Of a stretch of 64,000 nucleotides of DNA, positions 46,873 to 58,860 are shown piece after piece. This DNA comes from Vitellaria paradoxa (Eukaryota > Streptophyta > Magnoliopsida > Ericales > Sapotaceae): positions 14,245,894 to 14,309,893 of the forward strand of contig CM034240.1 in the NCBI GenBank assembly GCA_019916065.1, given 5' to 3'. A model generated the notes under the pieces. The model ran no database searches, had not been told where the DNA came from, and saw only the letters and a program-made list of their open reading frames with translations. The stretch's first letter is position 1. Each line of letters opens with the position of its first letter. Made by a program: the position numbers and the translations under genes.

Positions 46873-48785
46873 AAGATATTGAGAGTACGAGTTTACCACA
46901 CTAGTGTACTAGAAAAAATGGAGCTAGGTCTTTGGCCCAATTATCCAACCCAATATCAATTCAAACTACACCTGGCCCAAGAAATAATAAATCAACTAAA
47001 TCTCAAAATAAATATTTTATTGGGCCAAAATAACACACAAAAAGTCAAAAATAAATAGCGGGTATTACAATCCATCACTTTCTATATAATCCTGCTTGGT
47101 TCACAAATTTTTGCTTAAAAATAATATTATTAATAATAATTTTATTAAATTTCTCGATCAAATATAAAAGTAACTTTCTTCAACTTTTTGTTATCAATTT
47201 TTTTTTTAATTTTTGCCAAATTTTATAAATGTTTACCAAGTAATAAACACCAACACTCAACTCATATCAGCACCGATTCAAATATTAGACAACTTATGCA
47301 ATAGCTTAAAACCTCAATCAATAAGAAAGGCCCAAATCTAAAATATATATATAGATATATATTTAATTATTTTAAATTTATTTTTTCCTTCTCATTTTAA
47401 TCTCAAATAATTTTGAAACTTACTTAACAACCCATTCAATAAAAAACCCAAATTTAATATATATATAATATATATATTTAATTATTTTAATTTTATCTTT
47501 TTCTTAAGGTCAATACTCGTTTTAATTTCAAACATTTCTAGAGTTTATTTTAATTTATAGAAACTCGTAAGAGTATTTTTAGTACAAGCCATGTTTGGAC
47601 TTAAGCTACACGTATAAAAATTTAGGTCTATTTTTTTTTCACCTTATGCCTCCAAATAGTTTGAAAGATGGAGTAACGATTACCTTATATGAGAGTAAAT
47701 TGTTACTTAGGGAAAGGTGAATACGGGTGGTAATGGAAAAGTTATGCGTGGAGGGGTAAGTAACAAAGAGTAATAAAAAAATTATAACCTTTTTCTCATT
47801 ACACTCGTAAAACATTCTTTTACGCTCCTGTAAAGCCTTATCTAACGTTCTCCTAAAATAATAATAATAAATATTATAACATAATAATTTATTTAGTCAA
47901 ACTGTAATTAATTAATTATTTATCAAAATAATATTTAGTAAATAATAATTTATTATTAAAATGATATACTTTATTTTATTAAATTAATACTAATAAAATA
48001 TTAATTTACAACAAAATTATTTATTTTCTCAAATTAAAGCTATATTTAATAAATAGTAGTTACTTATTAAAATGATTTATTTTATTAAATAAAAATTATA
48101 TCTCATAAATAATAATTTACTAGGTTATGTATTATATTAATATAATTTGTTAAAATTAATGATTTATTAAATAAATTAAAGTTAGTTATTTTATTAAATT
48201 ATTTTACCAAAAACAAATAATAAATCATTATTAAAATTAATTACTATAGAAATATTAATATAATAAATTATTTTTTACAATTAGTTTTTTATTTAAAATG
48301 ATACATATTAATAATATATTTTATTAAAATTAATTATTATTAAACTAAACTAATATTATGATTAATTTTATATAATTTTATCAAAATTAAATATTAACTT
48401 TTACGCTTGGTGAATTTAATCTCTCCCAAACACTGTTAACTTTTACCCTTCAAAATTTTTAACATTCCAAACTAATATAATTATTACAGAATAATATTCA
48501 CTCTCTTAATCTGAATATAAATATCATGAACTTATTACCCTATTAATTATTATTAAAATAATAATTATTCCCATAATCTTTTACCTTAAAATTTTTATCT
48601 CGTATCAATCGTTCCCTAAATAGAGGAAATAGCCCGCAAGCAAAACATAGAAAGGAAATATGATTTCAGCACTCTTTAAAATCTTGAACTGATTGGGTTA
48701 CATTAAAGCATCGGTACACATAAAATTAGGAAGGCATCAAAATATCTTAAAATTATTTGTCAAACAAAAACACATCAAATTAAGG
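46873..48785. other. AT-rich intergenic region
   Basis: No gene is seen. TA-rich tracts lie near 47340-47370 and 47455-47480. 47860-48400 is a long A/T-rich core with aataattt words flanked by gagaacgttagataagg-type and ttccctaaat-type ends, possibly another AT-rich element. From about 48620 the flank typical of type-A termini resumes (gcccgcaagcaaaacatag). Confidence 0.45.
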
Positions 48786-49066
48786 TACAAATATGCCCCT
48801 TCGGGGGTGGTCGAGCGGGAGTTCGGGGACGCCTAAGGGCTTGGTTCGCGTGCGGTCCCAGGTTCGACTCTCCTTCGGGAGGGTGGGTTACCGCTTTGGC
48901 GGACTTCTAACAGATCCCCGATCGAGCCGGTCAGCCAGGGCTTACCTAGGCTGGTTTACCACTTCGTGGGCCATTGCCGGCTTGGTCCACGGGACGGGCT
49001 TCACCCAGTGCGCACCTTCAGATAGCGGCTGCGGGTTTCTTCCCAACCCATAGAAGATACAAATAT
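48786..49066 (+). mobile_element. tRNA-derived SINE with target-site duplications
   Basis: A 263-bp GC-rich island (48795-49057) lies in AT-rich DNA. It has a Pol III box A (TGGTCGAGCGG, 48808-48818) and box B (GGTTCGACTCT, 48861-48871) spaced as in a tRNA gene, then a tRNA-unrelated body. TACAAATAT flanks it at 48786-48794 and 49058-49066. Homologous flanks (for example near 27180) run from tcaaat-aaag to acaattatttgaacc with no insert. There is no poly-A tail. The family could not be named. Confidence 0.8.
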
Positions 49067-49347
49067 TTAAACCCAACATACATTGTTAAAAAAACTAAAT
49101 TTACCGGCTGGTTATTTTTTTATTTTTTAAAAAATAATAAAATTTATCCTTTCACATTTTAAACTTCTCTTAAATTTTGAAGAACAAAATGTAAAATTAA
49201 CAAAAAGTTAAAAAAGTAGCTACTAAAAAATTAATTTTTTCCTTTCCTAAACCCACAAAAAAAAAAAAAAAAAAAAAAACTAATTTTTTAATAGCTGTTA
49301 GTAACCAATTAGGAAAAAAACTAATTTTCTTTCTTTGCAAACTCAGC
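49067..49347. other. Short AT-rich spacer
   Basis: No gene is seen. A 20-bp A run lies near 49258-49280. The region matches 22600-22830 and 51700-51930 (aaattaacaaaaagtta, agctaactaa words), the usual sequence before type-A termini. Confidence 0.4.
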
Positions 49348-49868
49348 CTAAGTTTTCTGGGTCTTCGTATCCTTGCAAAGCCGTACCAACGCTTTTAATT
49401 CCTCAAATGTATCTTTGTCTCCTTTCATTTTTATATTCATACTAAATTCTTTTGCTTTTATTCTCATTTCCGTCCCATTTTTCTCCTCCACCAACCTTCC
49501 TTATTGCTTGTGCTATCTCCTCTCTACTGAGACTTCCATTCTCGTTTCTATTGACTTCAACAGCCACACCGATCTCTTCCAGCAGTCTAGCATTAGGTGG
49601 ATGTTCAAGATGCATTGGCATTGCAATAATTGGAACACCAAACTTTAGGGTTTCCATTATTGAATCCACCCACCGTGATTCACAACTCCACCAGTGCTTG
49701 AATGGGCTGGGATTCTTGGCTGCGGAGCCCAATTCACAGTCAATCCTCTCCCTTCAACCCTCTGGAGAAACCCCTCAGGGAGTGCCTCTTCAACCTCGAC
49801 TCTCTCCCCCCCTGGAAATCTAATAACCCATATAAAATTGACATTGCTGAGCTCAACACCATGACCAA
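49348..49868 (-). pseudogene. UGT94-like fragment, type A, C-terminal part
   Basis: Minus-strand sequence from about ELSNVNFIWVIRFP to the natural end (CKDTKTQKT, stop at 49348-49350). It contains a PSPG box with lesions: a missing base in the FVSHCGW codons near 49680 and changed residues near HSSTGG. At 49868 homology ends and type-B 3'-flank sequence (agaacagcatattttttt, ggtttccgtgttgc) begins. This deletes the 5' part of this copy and the whole neighbouring type-B gene. Confidence 0.88.
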
Positions 49869-51930
49869 AAATAGAACAGCATATTTTTTTGGTTTCCGTG
49901 TTGCTTGATTTATGGAAAAATTAAGAATTAACTCTTTTACTGATATTTAATGGTGATAGATGTGTTAAAAAATTAGAAAAATAATATAAATGGTATTTGG
50001 AGTTCTGGAAAAAAATAAAAAAAATTGAAGGCTAGTGTAAAAAATAAGACATAACGAAATTTGATTGAATGAAAATTAAAAATTATTAAATTTTTTAAGT
50101 TTTTAAAAAAAAATTTAAACCTCCAAACGAAATTATATTTACAGTATTGATTAAAGCAAAGAGGGGTGTTATGGGGAACGCAAAAGGGTAGCCCGAAAAT
50201 TATGGCCAAGGTTGGGTTGCTTCAAATCCCAGTTCAGGTCAGAGTCATTCGGATCCATTTATACCATTATCACTCCGTTTGAAAGGGTAGATTTGATAAA
50301 ATTTCATTTTATTTAATAAGAATTCTTATCAATTCATTCTTATATTTAGAATTAAAATAAAATTTTATAAATTAGATTTGATTTTATTTTATAATTCAAA
50401 TTTTGAGATTTCTATATTATTTGAAATCGAATCTAAAACAATAAAATTTAATGAAAAATTTATTATTTTTGTAACCCATCTAATTAAATGGATAAATTTA
50501 TTCTCATATATCATATTTACTATATCTTTTATTTACTATTATCATGGTTAAATTTATTATTCTCTTAAATTAATTCTAATTAATTCCTAAATTCAAATGT
50601 ATTCTAAATACAAAATTTTATTTACTAAATCAAACTAAATTAATTTTTTATTTTAAAATCAATCAAATCTAAAAGAATAATGTTTTGAAGAGGAGCTTAT
50701 AAAAGATACAGTCTGAGTTTGATTTTCTTACTAAACTAACACTAACTTTTAACAATTAATTTATGCTCCTCTTAAATGTTAAAAAAAGAAAAAGGAAATG
50801 AAATATGTATATATATATATACATATATTAGAGCTGGAAGTAATTTGCGCATGCAAGTGGCAGGCCCAAATAATCCTACATGTATGGATGTGAAATGCTA
50901 AAAGGTTATCTTCGATCGGGGGATTAGATGAAGAGGTATAATAATATCATGAGATAATATATGAAATAACATATAATATAGGATAATTTTTTATGTGAAA
51001 TTATTTTTTTGGTGTTTAATTGGGGGATATAAAGTGGAATAAAAAATATGATTTAATATGTAATGTGATAAAAAATAATTTTCAACCTTTAGATTTTAGC
51101 GAAGAACAAATCCAAAGATGAGGGATCCAAAGATGAGGTATACCCATTCCCTCACCTCTTCATTCCCAATACCACACCCTCCCTGAGATTTATTGTCCAC
51201 CAGTTCACCGGATGTTGAATCCGTTTGAGATTTAACATCCTTTAGCTATTTTGCTAAACAGACATGTTACAAACTGAGTCTCACGAATTCTTACTCCAAT
51301 CCCTTATTTTTATCAGCTAACAAACATGGCCAAAAGGTTGTCTATCCATCGTGGCTTATCTTTATACGTGTGGATGCATGAGAAATTCCAGTAGTGGTAT
51401 TTTCCATTTTGTGGACCACCGGAGCCGGCCGGCTTCTCTGCAGCGATAATGGCAAGTAATTATTAATTCTAAACGAAGAGATCATTGTATCCATCACTTT
51501 TCTATTTCTATCACTACACCTAAACCGACCGAGGAAATAGCTGGCAAACAAGAACATTTATAGAAAGAAACTGCGATTTCGTCACTATCCAATGACACAA
51601 TTATTTAAATTTGTGTAGGCAGAGATCACATCAAATTAAGGAATAATTATTTAAACACAAAAATACTATTCTAATGTCCTAGACTAAGGCTGCGTTTGGG
51701 AAGGAAAAGTTAAATGATTTATTTGCTATTTAGCTTATTTACTTATTTAGAAAATGATCAAATTTATTTCTTTTACATTTTAATCTTGTTTTAAACTTTC
51801 AAGGGTAAAAATATTAATTTAACTAAAATTAAAAAGCTACCTAAAAAAAGTCATCTTTTTTCCCTTCTCAAACACAGAAATAACTAACTTATTTTTAGCT
51901 AAACCAATCATTTTCTTTCCCCAACCAAGC
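49869..51930. other. Type-B 3' flank without its gene
   Basis: Collinear with 16820-18040 and 19100-22830 but lacking the insertions found there. It gives the empty site of the 2.56-kb insertion (51401-51409) and the unduplicated form of the 132-bp repeat (about 50750-50900). An extra segment at about 50910-51320 (tcgatcggggga, later aaacagacatgttac) is not seen in the sister flank and may itself be an insertion. No gene is seen. Confidence 0.55.
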
Positions 51931-52085
51931 CTAAGTTTCCTGTGTCTTTATCTTCTTGTAAAAGTGTACCAACTCTTCTAATTCTTCGAGTATACCTTGG
52001 TCTCCTTTGTATTTTATATTCACACTAAATTGTTTTTACATTTATTCTCATATTCGTCCCAATTTTCTCCCACACAGCCTTTCTA
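51931..52085 (-). pseudogene. UGT94-like type-A C-terminal scrap
   Basis: Reads as the last ~50 codons of a type-A gene (EELVHFYKKIKTQET, stop at 51931-51933), then breaks at attccccaacaaaaaatt, the same point as the scrap at 22840-22973. Confidence 0.75.
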
Positions 52086-52436
52086 TTCCCCAACAAAAAA
52101 TTTCGCCTTCATCCCTGTGCGTACCCCTAGCAATCAGTCAACACTCAACTAAAGTAATATGTATCAAAATCTTGTGTCAACATTCAACTACGGTAATATG
52201 TGTCAAAATTTAAAAAATTAGTAAAAGTTTAAATTGCCAACCGTGGTGTATTCATTAATACTACTACTAAATAGAAGAAATAACTCGCAAGCAAAAAATG
52301 TGATTTCCGCACTCCTTAAAAGCGTGAATTGGTTGCGTTACATTCAAACATCAGTACATATCAAATTATTAAAACATCAACTTAAGACACAATTATATGA
52401 ATCCCGCATACATGGCAATATTTTAGTCCAAGTCCT
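52086..52436. other. Spacer between two type-A copies
   Basis: Collinear with 22974-23366, including the diverged tandem word (caactaaagtaatatgtatc and caactacggtaatatgtgtc). No gene is seen. Confidence 0.5.
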
Positions 52437-53798
52437 CTAAGACTTCATCCCCTTGCAAAGCCGTACCAATGCTTCTAATTCCTCAAGTATATCTTTGTCT
52501 CCTTTCTTTTTTATATTCTCGCTAAATTCTTTTACTTTTATTCTGATTTCCGTCCCAATTTTCTCCCTCACAACCTTCCTTATTGCTTGTGCTATCTCAT
52601 CTCTATTGAAACTCTCATTCTCATTTTATTGACTTCAACAGCAACACCGATATCTTCCACCAGTAGTCTAGCATTAAGTGGCATCTCAAGATGCATTGGC
52701 ATTGCAACAATTGGAACCCCAAACTTCAGGGTTTCCATTATTGAATTCCACCCACAGTGACTCACAAATCCCCCAGTGCTTGAATGAGCCAGGATTTTTG
52801 GCTGTGGAGCCCAATCCACAATCAATCCTCTTCCTTCAACCCTCTCGAGAAACCCCTCAGGAAGTGCCTCTTCAACCTTAACTCCCTCCCCCAAAGGAAA
52901 TCTAAGAACCCATATAAAATTAACATTGCTGAGCTCAAGACCATGAGCTAACTCTTCTATCTGATCCTTGGACAGAAAGAACTCACTGCCAAAGGAAACA
53001 AAAACAGTGGATTTCTCATCCTTGTGATCAAGCCACTGCATGATCTCTCCGTGCTGATCATTCCCATCATCAGCAACAATGTCTTGAGCGAGCGGACCGA
53101 CTGGGGCAATCTTCTTCTCTGTTAAAATTGACATATAATCAATATTTCCCTTCGAGCTCTCTAAAAGTACTGACCAAAATAAGCTGGCGAGACTGGTTGA
53201 AGCCATTCTTGTCGTCGTCCTCTTCTCTGTCCTCGACTCCATCTTCGGGCTCAAGCAATTTGCGGAACTGCTTGTCCAAGAATCCCCGAAGCTGAATTGC
53301 CGGAAAGGGGAATTCCCCGACGCGTTTGTTGAGGATATGCAAGGAATAAGAAGTAGATGCGGCTCCGAAAATTACCAGAAAAACTGCCGGAATGTTATAC
53401 GAGGCGGCAATTTTTGGTACCCAGTGCTGGTTGAAGTCATAAATAACCAAGTCCGGACGCAGGGTCTCGACTAAGTTGGAGAAGTTTGGGATTGTCATCT
53501 CATAGGCTTTCTTGAGGGCAGGCATGAGATGGGGTGGGAGACCATTGGTTGTGTGGTGGTGAGGAGGGAGTTCGGGCGAGGAAGGGAGGTGTAATTCAAG
53601 AAGCTCAATGGAGAGAGAGTACTCATCGGTGATCCTTTTCTTGATGGAAGTGAGAGTGATGGGTGTTGAGCAGAAGTAAACGTGGAAGTTTTTCTTAGTG
53701 AGTTTCTTGGCTAGCTCTATGAAAGGAGAAATGTGACCTTGGGCCAGCCATGGTAGCATTAAGACACTCAGAGTGGTTGTGCTCTGTTTCGTCTCCAT
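52437..53798 (-). pseudogene. UGT94-like pseudogene, type A, full span, two frameshifts
   Basis: Starts METKQ (53796-53798; an in-frame ATG 18 bp earlier is outside the paralog alignment). The acceptor half is open to 53139 with LPWLAQGHISPF and DLVIYDFNQHW. Two bases are missing from the GKYIDY codons (53138-53148), exactly as in the copy at 3-1241. The second half is open with a complete PSPG box (WAPQPKILAHSSTGG, SHCGWNS) until one base is lost near 52628 (VEVNRNEN codons). The ancestral stop is at 52437-52439 (CKGMKS). A copia element sits 41 bp upstream of the start codon. Confidence 0.92.
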
Positions 53799-53839
53799 GA
53801 TTGATCTCTCTAGCACTCTGTTTTGGTGTTATTGATAGT

Positions 53840-54084
53840 TGTTGACAATTAACGATTCTAGAATCGTCTCCAAGTTGACGCATTACCATGTATAGCCTAC
53901 TATCAATTATAGGATGATTTATAAGTTGATTTTTTTTTTTTATATTTATTAGTTTCTTAGAATACAATTTGACTTTCCTAACTTAGAGATTTTCTACCCT
54001 AAACTGTAGGATCAAAACTTTGTATATTGGCTATTTATTCTCATTATCCAGCAATAAACAATACAACATATATTACTTTTGACT
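53840..54084 (+). repeat. 5' LTR of the copia element
   Basis: Starts TGTTGACAATTAACG and ends cttttgact directly before the primer-binding site. Boundaries were set by comparison with the 3' LTR. Confidence 0.85.
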
Positions 54085-54094
54085 TGGTATCAGA
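54085..54094 (+). other. Primer-binding site of the copia element
   Basis: TGGTATCAGA, the complement of the 3' end of initiator tRNA-Met used by most plant copia elements, lies immediately after the 5' LTR. Confidence 0.8.
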
Positions 54095-54160
54095 TCCTTC
54101 CATATTCCTGAACCACCATTCTCAAACAAACTTGTATCACCTTCTTTCATTCTTATTTCC

Positions 54161-57100
54161 ATGGCTCAAGACAAATTCGAATTATTTAACTCTGAATCAT
54201 CAACACCCGTTACTCATATTCAATCCGAACACTCTGGCTTTCATGCCAGCATTATCCTCACTGAAGTTAACTATGATGTCTGGTCCTAGATAATGGAGAT
54301 GCAAATCGCAGGCCGTGAGAAGCTTAACTACATTGTGGGTAACACAATCCCCCCAAAGGAAACTGATGTCTCCTATGCAAAGTGGTATGCTGTAAATCAA
54401 AAAGTCGAAGGCTGGTTATTGACTTCTATGTCACCGGAGATTTTGAAGAGGTATCTTCGACTATGCACTGCACGTGAGGTCTGGAATGCTCTCGCTAAAG
54501 CATTTTATGATGGATCGGATGAATCACAACTCTTCGCACTGAATCAGCGTGCTTTTTCTACCAAGCAAGTTGGCCGACCTCTATCAACCTATTACGGTGA
54601 GCTCGTCAAAATTTTCCAAGAACTAGATCATCGTGATAAAATTGTCATGAAGGATCCTGAGGATGTTATTGCCTACAAAAAATCTATTGAACGCCTGCGG
54701 TTACACATCTTTCTCAGTGGTCTTGATGCTGAGTTCAAACAAATCCAAGGCAAAATTCTTTAGAAGGACCCCGCAATGGATCTTGAAGATACCTATGCCT
54801 ATGTACGTCGTGATGCTGTACACCGAGCAACCTTGAATGCTGAACCAGAAAACTTAGAGTCTTCCATTCTGATTGCTCGTCGAGTTAAGCCTCAATCTCA
54901 GCGACCGACCCCAAAATCAGAATCTCAAAAGGGTAGCTACGAGATAGGCACTACCAAACCCAAATGCCTGTGTACTTACTGTGGTGAAACAGGCCATACA
55001 AAATCTCGGTGCTACGAGTTGATTAGCAACCCAGAGTGGTGGGATCCCACTAAGGCACCACGCAAATGTAACTCAAAGCCAAACCACCAGGCTTCTGTTG
55101 CTATGGTCGAACCTTCCAGTGACAATCCTACAAAAGCATCATCCTTGATCACCACTTCAGGTAACATTGGTAAGGTTCTTCATACTTTTGCATCCACTAG
55201 TAATAGTACGTGGATAATTGATTCCGAAGCTACCGATTACATGACCTTTAACAGTAACCATATTCAATCTATAAAACTATCCACAGAACATGTAGTATCT
55301 ACAGCCAATGATACCCTCTCTACTATTGTTGGAAAAGGTTCAATTACTCTTCCAAATAACTTAAATATTGATTCTGTCTTAGTTGTACCTTCCCTCAACC
55401 ATAACTTGTCGTCTGTTGCTCAAATAACCTGTGCTTTGAATTATATTGTGATTTTTTGCCTAACCTTTGTGTTTTTAAGGATATCGAGACTCGGAAAACA
55501 ATTGGTTATGGTACTAGAAGAGGGAAGCTCTATTATTTGGATCTGAATCCTGTAGCTCAAATCAGTTGGCTCAAGCTTTCTCAGCTGAACAGTCTACGAA
55601 AACCTCAGAGATTTGGTTGTGGCATAGGCGATTAGGTCATCCCTCTTTTGGATATTTAAAAAAATTGTTTCCAAAGTTATTTTATCAATTAAATACTTCA
55701 GATTTCAAGTGTGATATTTGTGAACTGGCAAAAAGTCACCGTGTGTCATTTCCATTGAGTATGAATAAAAGTCCAATACCTTTTATGTTGATTCACTCAG
55801 ATATAGGGTCCGGCTAATATCCCTTCTTTAAATGGCTACCGTTGGTTTGTTTCTTTTATTGATTACCATACTTGTATGACTTGGGTATGTTTGATGAAAT
55901 CAAAAAATGAAGTTAGTTCCTTGTTTCAAAAATTTCACAAGATGGTTGCTGCCCAGTATCAAACTCATATACAAGTTCTCTGCACTGATAATGGTAGAGA
56001 ATTTATTGATCAAACCTTGGAGCATTTCCTGTAGTTACATGGCATTTCACATTAGACAACTTGTACTGGTACTCTACAGCAAAATGGTGTTGCAGAGCGT
56101 AAGAATCGCCATTTGCTTGAAGTTGTACGGGCCTCCTTGTTTGGTGCCCATATGCCTACTAGTTACAGGGGTGAAGCCCTTAGTGCTGTAGCTTACCTTA
56201 TCAACCGCATACCCTCAAGTTCCTTGCAATTTCAGAGTCCCTTTAATATACTTCATGCGGCTATATGTGCTCCTACTGTCCCGAATCTATCACCTCGAAT
56301 CTTTGGATGTGTAGCCTTTGTGCATCTTCCTAAACATTTAAGAAATAAGTTGGAACCTCGAGCCCTCTGATGTGTATTTGTTGGCTATGCTTCACTTTAG
56401 AAAGGCTACCGGTGCTATCACCCTCATTCACGAAAGCTTATGTTACTCTTGATGTCGTATTTCATGAAAATGAAATATACTATTCTATTCCTGAGTCTCC
56501 ACTTCAAGGGGAGAGTAGAACTGAATTGCAGACTCTGAATCCTTCTTTGAACAATTTGGATGTTACTAGTGGTGAAATATTGGAAGATAGTGGTAAAAGT
56601 CCAGAGGTGACAAATGAGCATTCAGAGGAGACAAATGGGCATTCATTAGAGGATGAAAACATTCAAAGTCAGATGGAAGCAACTTCACCTGTATCTCAGC
56701 CACTACAAGCACCAGCTTCCTCCCTTCATGAGGTACCACCTAACCAATTGGTTTCTGAAGTCGTTGATTCCTTTCCTGAAACCCAGGTACATTCTGAACC
56801 TTCCTTAAAAATGCTACCTAATCGAGCTACCAGAGGAATACCTAGAGTAAACTATGAACATGTTCTAATTCTAACCCTAAGTATCCCATAAGCAATTTTG
56901 TATCCCACCATAGATTGTCAAAGAAAGGTGAATCATTTGTAAAACAATTATTTGTTGTATCTATTCCTATTAGTGTGCAGGAAGCTTTAAAAGATCCTAG
57001 ATGGAAGGAAGCAATGAATGAAGAAATGAGGTCCCTCCAAAAGAACTCAACTTGGGAAGTTGTTGAGTTACCTGAAGGGAAGAAACCTGTTGGATGTAGG

Positions 57101-58501
57101 TGGGTCTTTACTGTTAACTACAAGGCGAATGGAACCATCGAACGGTTTAAAGCCAGGCTAGTCGCCAAGGGATACACTCAAACTTACGAAATTGACTATA
57201 TGGAGACATTCGTACCAGTGGCAAAAATCAACACTGTGCGTATCCTAATATCCCTGGCAGTGAATCTTGACTGGCCTTTGCACCAATTTGATGTGAAGAA
57301 TGCATTTTTGCATGGAGATCTTCAAGAAGAAGTGTACATGGAGTTGCTCCCTAGATGTAATATGTAGTCAAAAGACGACAAACATGTCTGTAAATTAAAA
57401 AAAGCCCTGTATGGTCTAAAACAATCTCTTAGGGCATGGTTTGGAAGGTTTACAAATCTATGAAGACCTTTGGATACAAGCAAAGTAACTCTGATCACAC
57501 GTTCTTCTTAAAGCATAATAAAGGAAAGATTATTGCCTTATCGTATATGTTGATGATATGATAGTAACTGAAATGATCTAGAAGAAATGAGTGCATTGCA
57601 GAATCATCTTACTCGTGAATTTGAAATGAAAGATCTTGGCTTGTTGAAGTATTTCCTCGGAATTGAAGTGTCAAGGTCAAAGAAAGGTATTTTCCTATCT
57701 CAACGGAAACATGCTTTAGATCTGTTAAGTGAAATTGGTATGATAGCATGTAGACCAGTTAGCACTCCTATGGAAGAAAATTTGAAACTAGGTATACATC
57801 CGAATCAAGTTCCAGTTAACGGGGAAAAATATCAACGACTAGTTGGGAGGTTGATGTACCTTACACATAATCGACCTGATCTGACATATGCACTGAGTGT
57901 TGTAAGCCAATTCATGCACTCTCTAAGCAAAGTACATATGAATGCAGTCACACGTATTCTACGTTACTTGAAGTCATCTCCAGGGAAGGGGATTATGTTT
58001 ACAAAAGGAGAAAACTTGGATGTCAAAGGATATACTGATACAGATTGGGCTGAATCAATCACAGATAGGCGATCAACGTCAGGATATTTCACCTTTGTAG
58101 GTGGAAATCTAGTTACTTGGCGAAGCAAAAAACAAGAGATAGTTGCCAAATCAAGTGCCGAGGCCGAATTCAGGGGAATGGCTAAAGCAGTACGTGAATT
58201 ATTGTGGATCAAAAATTTGTTGGAAAAGCTACATATTACGCAAGCTAGCCCTATGAAGCTATTTTGTGATAACAAGGCAACTTGTGATTTTGGTCACAAT
58301 CCAATTCAACATGATCGAACTAAACATGTTGAAGTTGATAGACACTTCATCAAGGAAAAACTAGAAGCAAAGGTTATTCAAATGCCTTATGTTCCATCTC
58401 AAGACCAACTTACTGATCTACTCAGCAAGGCCGTGTCTAGTCGAGCATTTAGTGACTATCTTGACAAGTTGGCAATGAGTGACATCTATACACCAACTTG
58501 A
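54161..58501 (+). pseudogene. copia gag-pol relic
   Basis: From the ATG at 54161 the frame has an early TAG at about 54287, another TAG in place of Gln at 54761-54763, single-base shifts near 55450 and 55565, and later breaks. Domains in order: gag; zinc knuckle CTYCGETGHTKSRC (about 54970-55012); protease WIIDSEATDYM, where the active-site D-S-G has become D-S-E; integrase zinc finger (WHRRLGHPS to CDICELAKSH, 55617-55735) and core (HSDI, CTDNGREF, NGVAERKN, to about 56110); reverse transcriptase (56990 on, YVDDM at 57546-57560); RNase H and tail (57587-58501). It is not functional. Confidence 0.88.
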
Positions 58502-58508
58502 GGGGGAG
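58497..58508 (+). other. Polypurine tract of the copia element
   Basis: TTGAGGGGGAG directly precedes the TGTTGAC start of the 3' LTR. This is the usual plus-strand priming site. Confidence 0.8.
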
Positions 58509-58754
58509 TGTTGACAATTAACGATTCTAGAATCGTCTCCAAGTTGGCACATTACCATGTATAGCCTACTACCAATTATAGGATGATTTATAGGCTGATT
58601 TTTTTTTTTCTGTATTTATTAGTTTCCTAGAATAGAATTTGATTTTCCTAGCTTAGAGATTCTCTGCCCTAAACTGTAGGATCAAAACTTTGTATATTGA
58701 CTATTTATTCTGATTATCCAGCAGTAAATAATACAACATATATTATTTTTGACT
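58509..58754 (+). repeat. 3' LTR of the copia element
   Basis: Matches 53840-54084 along its full length, with mostly transition differences. Confidence 0.85.
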
Positions 58755-58764
58755 ATATTATTAT

Positions 58765-58860
58765 TGATGCAGCAAGTGGGGAGATTCGGAAGAAAAACTT
58801 AGGAGGACTCGCGTAACACGTTACGCTTGTCATTGCTTTCAGTGTTGTTTTACCTTTTAG
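58765..58860 (-). promoter_or_regulatory. Displaced upstream sequence of the 52437-53798 UGT
   Basis: gatgcagcaagtggggagattc and the following gcgtaacacgttacgc match 28668-28745, upstream of the other type-A gene. Before the copia insertion this lay just upstream of the start at 53798. It is now about 5 kb away. Confidence 0.55.

Larger units (their letters stand above)
53840..58754 (+). mobile_element. Full-length Ty1/copia retrotransposon, inactive
   Basis: 4.9 kb with LTRs of 245 and 246 bp at both ends, a primer-binding site, a gag-pol region and a polypurine tract, all in the normal order for Ty1/copia (protease, integrase, reverse transcriptase, RNase H). By eye the LTRs differ at about 18 positions, so the insertion is not recent. 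No convincing target duplication was found (atagt before, atatt after, 4 of 5). It split the upstream region of the type-A UGT at 52437-53798. Confidence 0.9.

Noticed and set aside
46840..47058. A 72-codon ORF starting with UGT-like MKLEVPIVAMN
   Set aside because: Only the first ten residues are UGT. The rest is unrelated, so it is a scrap and not a gene.
48795..48880. A tRNA gene
   Set aside because: Pol III boxes are present, but the sequence continues into a 263-bp body with target-site duplications, so a SINE explains it better. No convincing acceptor stem.
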